Origin: Deltaproteobacteria bacterium | GTDB taxonomy: Bacteria > Desulfobacterota > Dissulfuribacteria > Dissulfuribacterales > QOAL01 | Assembly (NCBI GenBank): GCA_026996955.1 | Contig: JALWJV010000139.1 | Coordinates: 1 to 20,190, forward strand | Direction of reading: 5' to 3' | Length of the DNA: 20,190 nucleotides | Part shown: piece after piece, positions 15,160 to 20,190 of the stretch | Numbering within the stretch: position 1 is the first letter of the stretch | How the letters are laid out: each line of letters opens with the position of its first letter | Program-made: the position numbers and the translations under genes | The notes under the pieces: generated by a model | Seen by the model: only the letters and a program-made list of their open reading frames with translations | What the model was told of the DNA's origin: nothing | Databases searched by the model: none

Positions 15160-16116
15160 ATGGCCCATACAGAAAAGACAGAAAAGAAAAAAAACATAAC
15201 CAGGATTACTCCGCCTGAGTCCGCAACAGCAGAACTGGTGCCTGATCACAGGAACCGCCGCAGGCTTTTTATCGGGCTGGTCATGCTGACCAGCTTTATT
15301 GTGGTGCTTTTTCTTGCCTCGCTTTGGGTGGTGCCATACTACGGTTTCAAGGCAATACACCCTCTTGCCCCCTGGATTGCAGGTGTCTTTATATTCATAG
15401 CAATACTTGCCGTGGTGTGGGCATCAGCAGGCCTGCTTCTTAATGCTGCCTTTGGAAGAAGCCTGCCTTTTTTCAGAAAGATGCGCGGGGTCACTGTAAA
15501 ACTGTTCCTGCCTATCATGACACTTCTGGGGCGCATCTTTGGTATTTCAAAAAACAGTATCAGGTCATCATTCATAAGGGTAAACAATGAACTTGTCCTG
15601 TCTGAGGCAGGGGTTTACAAGCCTTCGGAGATTCTTCTTCTGATGCCCCACTGCCTTCAGAAGAGCAAGTGTAAAATCAGGCTGACATACGATATTTACA
15701 ACTGCAAACGGTGCGGCAAGTGTCCAATAACCGGGCTGCTTGAGCTTAGTGACAGATACGGCATCTTCCTTGCCATTGCCACCGGAGGGACCATTGCCAG
15801 GCGAATTGTTGTGCAGAGACGGCCAAAGATTATCATTGCTGTTGCATGTCAGCGGGACCTTGCAAGCGGAATTCAGGATACATATCCGCTGCCTGTTTAC
15901 GGTGTTCTCAATGAAAGGCCGCATGGTCCGTGTCTTGACACCCTTGTTCCCCTTGATCACCTGGAAAAGGCAATAAGGCGTTTTCTGGACCCTGCATGGT
16001 ATCCTGAGAGGCTCGAAGCAGAAAAGAGAAAGCAGAAAACCGATGCAGCTTCAGATTCAAAGTCCGGTGATAACAATTCAGAAAATTTTGTTAAGGAAAA
16101 GCGGGCTGCAGCCTGA
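15160..16116 (+). CDS. DUF116 cysteine-rich membrane protein
   Basis: This 318-residue protein has two membrane helices (about 37-60 and 70-96) and then a cytoplasmic DUF116 domain (about 150-275). The domain shows LLMPHCLQ, a C-x2-C-x2-C motif (C182, C185, C188), GGTIARR, AVACQRDLASGI, and GVLNERPHGPC. Seven cysteines (165, 171, 182, 185, 188, 230, 258) suggest an Fe-S or other metal site; that is inference, as the family has no firm function known to me. The C-terminus is lysine- and serine-rich. It follows ispH by six bases with no Shine-Dalgarno, so it is probably coupled to ispH translation, and it lies 69 bases before hpnH. A redox partner or accessory role for the neighbouring Fe-S enzymes IspH and HpnH is a reasonable guess from position. 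Confidence 0.85.
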   Translation: MAHTEKTEKKKNITRITPPESATAELVPDHRNRRRLFIGLVMLTSFIVVLFLASLWVVPYYGFKAIHPLAPWIAGVFIFIAILAVVWASAGLLLNAAFGRSLPFFRKMRGVTVKLFLPIMTLLGRIFGISKNSIRSSFIRVNNELVLSEAGVYKPSEILLLMPHCLQKSKCKIRLTYDIYNCKRCGKCPITGLLELSDRYGIFLAIATGGTIARRIVVQRRPKIIIAVACQRDLASGIQDTYPLPVYGVLNERPHGPCLDTLVPLDHLEKAIRRFLDPAWYPERLEAEKRKQKTDAASDSKSGDNNSENFVKEKRAAA

Positions 16117-16185
16117 CAATATCAGATTGGTTAATGCCTGAGGCGTTTTAAAAAGGCAAAAAGTCCAGGAAAAAAGGAGAAAAAT

Positions 16186-17199
16186 TTGGGAATTCCAGCC
16201 ATTCAGAAGATAAGAATTGGTAAATATATTATAGGCCAGATGCTTTCAGGCCAGCAAAAGTTCCCCCTGGTGCTCATGCTGGAGCCCCTTTTCAAATGTA
16301 ATCTCAAGTGCAAGGGATGTGGCAAGACCGCACACCCTCCTGAAATTCTGAATAAGATGATGACTCTGGATGAGTGCGTGGCAGCAGTTGAGGAGTGCGG
16401 TGCCCCGGTTGTATCAATCCCCGGTGGTGAACCCTTGCTTCATCCTGACATCCACAAGATCGTACGTGAATTAACCAGACGTAAAAAATTTGTTTATCTG
16501 TGTACAAACTCCCTGCTGGTGCCCAAACGCATAGATGACTTTTCCCCGTCACCCTATCTTACCTTTAACGTACACCTTGATGGCCTTGGCAAAAAACACG
16601 ATGAGATGGTCTGCCTTGAAGGGGCGTTTGACAGGGCTGTGGAATCCATACGTCTGCTTCTGGCAAGGGGGTTCCGGGTTACTACCAACACCACTTTTTT
16701 TGCAGGAGAAACCCCTGAAAGTGCGGCTGAATTCCTGGATTTTGTGTCAGGGCTAGGAGTAGAGGCAATGACAGTTGCAGCAGGGTTTAACTACGAGGCC
16801 GCTGCTGACCAGAGTGCATTTCTGACCAGGGAAACTACAATAAAGCTGTTTAGAGGCATAATGAAGATTGCCAAAACCAGGAACTGGACATTTAATCACA
16901 GTGACCTGTACCTTGATTTTCTTGCCGGAAACCAGGACTACAGATGTACTCCCTGGGGAAATGTGACCAAAAACATCTTCGGCTGGCAGAGACCATGTTA
17001 CCTGCTTGACGATGAGTATGTTCCCTCATACCGTGAACTGGTTGAAGAAACCGACTGGAACAGGTATGGCAGAGGAAATGAGTCCCGGTGTACTGACTGT
17101 ATGGTACACTGTGGTTATGAACCAACTGCGGTTATGGATACGGTGCGAAATCCGCTAAAGGGGCTGATAGCAGGTTTGAGGGGCGTAAAGGTTACATAA
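16186..17199 (+). CDS. hpnH: Radical SAM adenosylhopane synthase HpnH
   Basis: This 337-residue radical SAM enzyme adds the 5'-deoxyadenosyl radical to hopene (diploptene) to give adenosylhopane, the first step of C35 side-chain formation. The [4Fe-4S] cysteines are C38, C42 and C45 in KCNLKCKGC. SIPGGEPLLHPDI (77-89) carries the SAM-binding GGEP. C-terminal cysteines C254, C271, C302, C305 and C309 are also present, as in the HpnH C-terminal domain. EPLFKCNL and CGAPVVSIPGGEP are strongly HpnH-like. The start is TTG at 16186, supported by GGAG at 16176-16179 with a six-base spacer and the usual MGIPAIQ opening; there is no nearby ATG. Its last eight bases overlap the 3' end of hpnG on the other strand. 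IspH and DUF116 lie upstream on the same strand. Confidence 0.95.
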   Translation: MGIPAIQKIRIGKYIIGQMLSGQQKFPLVLMLEPLFKCNLKCKGCGKTAHPPEILNKMMTLDECVAAVEECGAPVVSIPGGEPLLHPDIHKIVRELTRRKKFVYLCTNSLLVPKRIDDFSPSPYLTFNVHLDGLGKKHDEMVCLEGAFDRAVESIRLLLARGFRVTTNTTFFAGETPESAAEFLDFVSGLGVEAMTVAAGFNYEAAADQSAFLTRETTIKLFRGIMKIAKTRNWTFNHSDLYLDFLAGNQDYRCTPWGNVTKNIFGWQRPCYLLDDEYVPSYRELVEETDWNRYGRGNESRCTDCMVHCGYEPTAVMDTVRNPLKGLIAGLRGVKVT

Positions 17200-17947
17200 G
17201 ATCTATACAGATATTCCAGCACTTTTCCAGGGCTGTCATTGCCTTTCGAAAGTCGGCATCCAGGCTTATAAGCCGTTTTGCCACCCTGGGATTTTTAAGC
17301 ACTGCCTTGAATATGTGAAGGATGTTTACACTGCCGTCACTTCTAAGTGCCTCTGCAAGGGCATCCGGCACAGCACTGACAGCATCGTCACATACCACCT
17401 TTATAACCACTGTTGCTGCTCCAAATCCCATGGCAGCTCCTGCAAGGCCGGAAGCCTCCATGTCAACCACAAGTGCCCCGGTTTCCCTGAACAGCCGCTG
17501 TTTTTCTGTTACAGAGCAGAGGGCAGTAGGAGAGGTGTAAACAGGTCCGCGTTTTACAGGAATTCCCTGGGTCTCAAGTTTCTGGGCCATGGCGTCAGAC
17601 AGGCTCTGATCACAGCGCATTATGTATGCAGAACCGCTCTTTCTGGGGGAGAGCACAGTGGTTGCGACCACCACGTCCCCGGCAGTCAGGGATGGATCAA
17701 GCCCTCCTGCAGCCCCTGAAGAAGCAAGCCGTACCGCCCCTGCCTCAACCAGAAGGGATGCTGCATGCCTGGCACTCTCTGCCCCTACACCAGCCTGAAC
17801 CACAGCAATATTTCTGGCAAGTTTGTTTCGGGTAAGCTTTACAGGCATGCCTTCAAGTTTCCACATCTGCGGTTTTCCAGGCATGACACGGTATTCGTGC
17901 TTAAGCGCTACAACAATGCCCGCGGATATATGTTCCTTATCACTCAT
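17192..17947 (-). CDS. hpnG: Adenosylhopane nucleosidase/phosphorylase HpnG
   Basis: This 251-residue member of the nucleoside phosphorylase/MTA-SAH nucleosidase family removes adenine from adenosylhopane to give ribosylhopane, the step after HpnH. Motifs are GIVVALKHEYR (10-20), a glycine-rich base-binding loop SGAAGGLDP (77-85) followed by TAGDVVVAT, and VDMEASGLAG (161-170), which holds the ribose-contacting VDMEAS motif and is typical of the hopanoid branch. VVCDDA (185-190) has the acidic residue that contacts the base. It is transcribed against hpnH with an 8-base 3' overlap and follows mlaA by eight bases on its own strand, so it is probably the second gene of an mlaA-hpnG transcript. 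No strong ribosome site precedes the ATG, consistent with coupling to mlaA. Confidence 0.92.
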   Translation of the reverse strand: MSDKEHISAGIVVALKHEYRVMPGKPQMWKLEGMPVKLTRNKLARNIAVVQAGVGAESARHAASLLVEAGAVRLASSGAAGGLDPSLTAGDVVVATTVLSPRKSGSAYIMRCDQSLSDAMAQKLETQGIPVKRGPVYTSPTALCSVTEKQRLFRETGALVVDMEASGLAGAAMGFGAATVVIKVVCDDAVSAVPDALAEALRSDGSVNILHIFKAVLKNPRVAKRLISLDADFRKAMTALEKCWNICIDLM

Positions 17948-17955
17948 ATCAACAA

Positions 17956-18852
17956 TTATTGAGCAGTAAATGTTTTGAACCGGTTTACTGTGGAGGTTTC
18001 GTTAATGGCATTCTGCCTGTACTGATAGTATGCAGAGCGTACCGCAATGTAGGGATCAAGGGATGATGCCTTGAAGTCCTCATACTCTCCAAGCCTCAAG
18101 GAGCGCAGATTCACCTCTTTTCCTGCCCTCATGGCAGCATTTTGCCAGAATTTGCCAACAAAGTAATTGAGCGGATAGAGATAGGAATCACCTGCAAGCC
18201 CGATGGCATCCCTGGGACATGAAGGACCGATAAAAGGTAGAACCAGATATGGGCCAAAGCCCACACCCCATACCCCAAGGGTCTGCCCGGTATCTTCGTA
18301 AACAGGCTGGAGGTCAAACATCCTGGAAGCAGGGTCCCCAAGCCCTCCAATGCCCATGATTGTATTGATGAAAAAACGGGCAGTGGCCACGCCAGCCCCT
18401 TTGAAGTTCAACTGAAGGAGACAGTTTGCAATTCGCACAGGGGCAGCAAGGTTCTGCCAGCCATTATTAATACTTTCCCTTAAAGGTTCAGGCATTATAT
18501 GGGAGTAAACAGTTGCCACAGGTTTGACACCCCAGAAGTAAAGCCGGTCATTAAATGTAAACATATACCGGTTGAAAGTCTCCAGAGGGTCCCATATGTC
18601 TGCAGGCTCTTCAAGGTCATCCCACCCCTCCAGATCGTCAAGGTCATCAAGTTCCTCTGAATCACCTTGCGCTGAATCGGGGTCAACTGCCTGGCTGGTG
18701 TGAACAGGCGACTGAACGGCATTCATATCAGTGCCAGATTCGGCCATACAGTGGGAGAAAAACAGGAACTGGGACACCGCAGTTGCCAAAAGCAGGGCAC
18801 AGAAGCATGAAAAAAACAGAGAAGTGGAACTTATGGCTGATTGTCTTTTCAT
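17956..18852 (-). CDS. mlaA: MlaA (VacJ) outer-membrane lipid-asymmetry protein
   Basis: This is a 298-residue MlaA-family protein. In other bacteria MlaA sits in the outer membrane and removes surface phospholipid to the MlaC shuttle. Hallmarks are WDPLETFNRYMFTFND (87-102), FFINTIMGIGGLGD (160-173), DTGQTLGVWGVGFGPYLVLP (187-206) and GPSCPRD (209-215). The start is placed at 18852 rather than a longer in-frame ATG at 18909, because GGAGGA (18861-18866) lies eight bases upstream and the protein then opens with a hydrophobic signal sequence (about 9-34). The residues before C35 (FFSH) are not a standard lipobox, so lipidation is uncertain. A linker of acidic repeats, DDLDDLEGWDDLEE (69-82), precedes the domain. 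hpnG follows on the same strand after eight bases, tying it to hopanoid genes and hinting at a role in outer-membrane lipid balance. Confidence 0.93.
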   Translation of the reverse strand: MKRQSAISSTSLFFSCFCALLLATAVSQFLFFSHCMAESGTDMNAVQSPVHTSQAVDPDSAQGDSEELDDLDDLEGWDDLEEPADIWDPLETFNRYMFTFNDRLYFWGVKPVATVYSHIMPEPLRESINNGWQNLAAPVRIANCLLQLNFKGAGVATARFFINTIMGIGGLGDPASRMFDLQPVYEDTGQTLGVWGVGFGPYLVLPFIGPSCPRDAIGLAGDSYLYPLNYFVGKFWQNAAMRAGKEVNLRSLRLGEYEDFKASSLDPYIAVRSAYYQYRQNAINETSTVNRFKTFTAQ

Positions 18853-19158
18853 TTGGTGATTCCTCCAGGACTTTATTCTCCCATCGACATGAAGCGGCCC
18901 TAACTTCAATCTAGGTTCAACTCAGGTTCAATCTTGAGGTAATGCAAAATCTGCATTGCACCGAAATTGCAGGTTGAACACGACCTGAATCCTGTTCGAA
19001 TTGCAGGTTGAGTATGAATACTAAATGATTATCCGGGCTGTCAATTAAAAAGCAGGTGGCACACAGGAATATCATTTACAACTAACTGTATTGATAGTTT
19101 AATTGCAGGGATTATCTGAGAACGTACACAAACTTTTTGCCTGGAGATTTTATCTGTC
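18853..19158. promoter_or_regulatory. Divergent mlaA-hpnA regulatory region with repeated motifs
   Basis: This 306-base region should hold promoters for mlaA-hpnG (left) and hpnA (right). AATTGCAGGTTGA occurs twice (18965-18977 and 18999-19011), 34 bases apart. AGGTTCAA occurs at 18913-18920 and 18924-18931, eleven bases apart, and variants AGGTTGAA and AGGTTGAG lie within the longer repeats. AATGCA/TGCATT (18941-18946 and 18952-18957) is an inverted repeat. On the minus strand, a perfect TTGACA (complement at 19039-19044) is followed 18 bases on by TATTCA, a candidate mlaA promoter, which would place the repeats downstream of its start site. On the plus strand TTGATA (19091-19096) and TATCTG (19113-19118) are a poor candidate for hpnA. 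Spaced repeats of this kind suggest a regulator site, but none is identified. Confidence 0.5.
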
Positions 19159-20154
19159 ATGAAAGCGCTTGTTACAGGTGCCACGGGTTTTGTAGGATCT
19201 GCTGTTGCCAGAAAACTTTGCCAGTCCGGCCATGAGGTGAGGGCACTGGTGCGTTCCTCAAGTGTGCTTGAGAACCTGAAAGACCTTGAGGTTGAAACAG
19301 TTACGGGAGACCTTACTGATCCCGCAAGCCTGAAACGTGCATTGGCGGGTTGTGACGCCCTGTTTCACGTTGCAGCATGTTATAAATTATGGGTTCTTGA
19401 CCCTGACGAGATTTACAGGGCGAATGTGGATGGCACTGAAAATATAATTCGTGCAGCACTTGAAAAGGGTATTGATAAAATCTGCTACACAAGCAGTGTG
19501 GCAACCCTGGGGTTGAACAAGGACGGCACACCTGCCGACGAGGAGACACCTGTCAGCCTGGATGACATGATCGGGCACTACAAACGCTCAAAATATCTGG
19601 CTGAAGAACGGGTCAGGAAAATCGCCAGGGAAGAGAATGCGCCTGTTGTAATAGTAAATCCATCAACTCCAATTGGCCCAGGAGACATTAAACCCACTCC
19701 AACTGGTAAGATGGTGCTTGATGCAGCACGGGGCAAGATGCCTGCATACGTTGACACCGGATTAAATTTTGTCCATGTGGATGATGTTGCCCAGGGGCAC
19801 CTGCTTGCCCTTGAGAAGGGAAAACCGGGCAGACGCTACATACTCGGCGGCACGAACCTCTCACTTAAAGAGCTTCTTAAAATGATAGCAGCCATAACCG
19901 GTAACAGGCCTCCGTTCCTTAAACTTCCCCATTCATTTGTGATGCCCGTTGCCTGGCTATCCGAGGCATGGTGCAGAATCACAGGAAAGGGGGAGCCACT
20001 TGCCACAGTGGAAGGGGTAAAGCTTGCCAAAAAGATAATGTTCTTTTCTTCAAACAGGGCAGAACGTGAACTCGGATACACCCACAGGCCGGTTGGGGAG
20101 GCATTATCCGATGCCATAGCCTGGTTCAGGGAACACGGATATATGACAAAATAG
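19159..20154 (+). CDS. hpnA: Hopanoid-associated NAD-dependent epimerase/dehydratase HpnA
   Basis: This 331-residue extended SDR protein has the dinucleotide site GATGFVG (7-13) and an active site with S112-S113 and Y141-x3-K145 in HYKRSK. Runs such as HVAACYKLWVLDP (70-82), YTSSVATLG (110-118), SLDDMIGHYKRSK (133-145), NPSTPIGPGDIKPTPTG and PAYVDTGLN are very close to the HpnA family and separate it from ordinary sugar epimerases. The family is hopanoid-associated and predicted to act on the side chain or its sugar; its exact reaction is not known to me. GGAG lies 13 bases before the ATG. It diverges from mlaA and is the last gene in the window; further hpn genes, including the squalene-hopene cyclase, may follow on the right. 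Confidence 0.93.
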   Translation: MKALVTGATGFVGSAVARKLCQSGHEVRALVRSSSVLENLKDLEVETVTGDLTDPASLKRALAGCDALFHVAACYKLWVLDPDEIYRANVDGTENIIRAALEKGIDKICYTSSVATLGLNKDGTPADEETPVSLDDMIGHYKRSKYLAEERVRKIAREENAPVVIVNPSTPIGPGDIKPTPTGKMVLDAARGKMPAYVDTGLNFVHVDDVAQGHLLALEKGKPGRRYILGGTNLSLKELLKMIAAITGNRPPFLKLPHSFVMPVAWLSEAWCRITGKGEPLATVEGVKLAKKIMFFSSNRAERELGYTHRPVGEALSDAIAWFREHGYMTK

Positions 20155-20190
20155 CCTTTCTGCTGCAAGCAGCCGATGTCTCCATGAAAA

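Noticed and set aside
17315..17719. A 134-codon plus-strand open frame opposite hpnG
   Set aside because: It is antisense to a well-supported hpnG with conserved motifs; the cysteine- and histidine-rich translation is typical of a shadow frame.
17956..18909. The longer 317-codon version of mlaA
   Set aside because: The extra 19 residues are charged and precede the signal sequence. The internal ATG at 18852 has GGAGGA at an ideal distance, so the shorter form is preferred.

Overview
The window comes from a Gram-negative bacterium, most likely an anaerobic or microaerophilic Desulfobacterota (deltaproteobacterium), possibly a sulfate-reducer relative. That placement is inferred from gene content: a hopanoid gene set, an outer-membrane MlaA protein, bacteriohemerythrin, many-PAS kinases, and two kinds of short palindromic dispersed-looking repeats. 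No rRNA or marker gene fixes the taxonomy, and no tRNA, CRISPR array, integrase or transposase was seen.

Left part (1-5225), signalling. A minus-strand PAS sensor kinase (73-1587) ends exactly where its ATPase domain should begin. Its last codons run into a palindromic repeat, so it is very likely a broken kinase. After a 612-base AT-rich gap comes a plus-strand cassette: a double-HD HD-GYP protein, a stand-alone bacteriohemerythrin, and a second double-HD HD-GYP protein that is a clear paralogue of the first. This looks like an oxygen- or NO-linked cyclic-dinucleotide signalling unit.

Middle part (5412-9106), minus strand. A WbpP/TviC-type UDP-N-acetylhexosamine 4-epimerase lies downstream of a 752-residue YvcK/CofD-fold protein with an unrecognised C-terminal extension of about 270 residues. 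Upstream of the latter, the intergenic region is largely filled by a 173-bp inverted-repeat element with perfect 16-bp ends.

Right part (9107-20190), hopanoid and isoprenoid genes. The plus strand carries an unrecognised 325-residue protein, an HpnN-type RND transporter, the glycosyltransferase HpnB, IspH (last step of the MEP isoprenoid pathway), a DUF116 cysteine-rich membrane protein, and the radical SAM enzyme HpnH. Facing them on the minus strand are mlaA and hpnG, with hpnH and hpnG overlapping at their 3' ends. hpnA then starts on the plus strand, divergent from mlaA, across a 306-base region with repeated motifs. HpnH and HpnG make the C35 side chain (hopene to adenosylhopane to ribosylhopane). 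IspH supplies C5 precursors, and HpnN and MlaA are outer-membrane lipid-traffic proteins. The squalene-hopene cyclase and hpnC/D/E are not in this window and may lie to the right of hpnA.

Most functions are standard for their families. The least explained items are the C-terminal domain of the YvcK-like protein, the 325-residue protein, DUF116 inside a hopanoid operon, and the paired double-HD proteins around hemerythrin.
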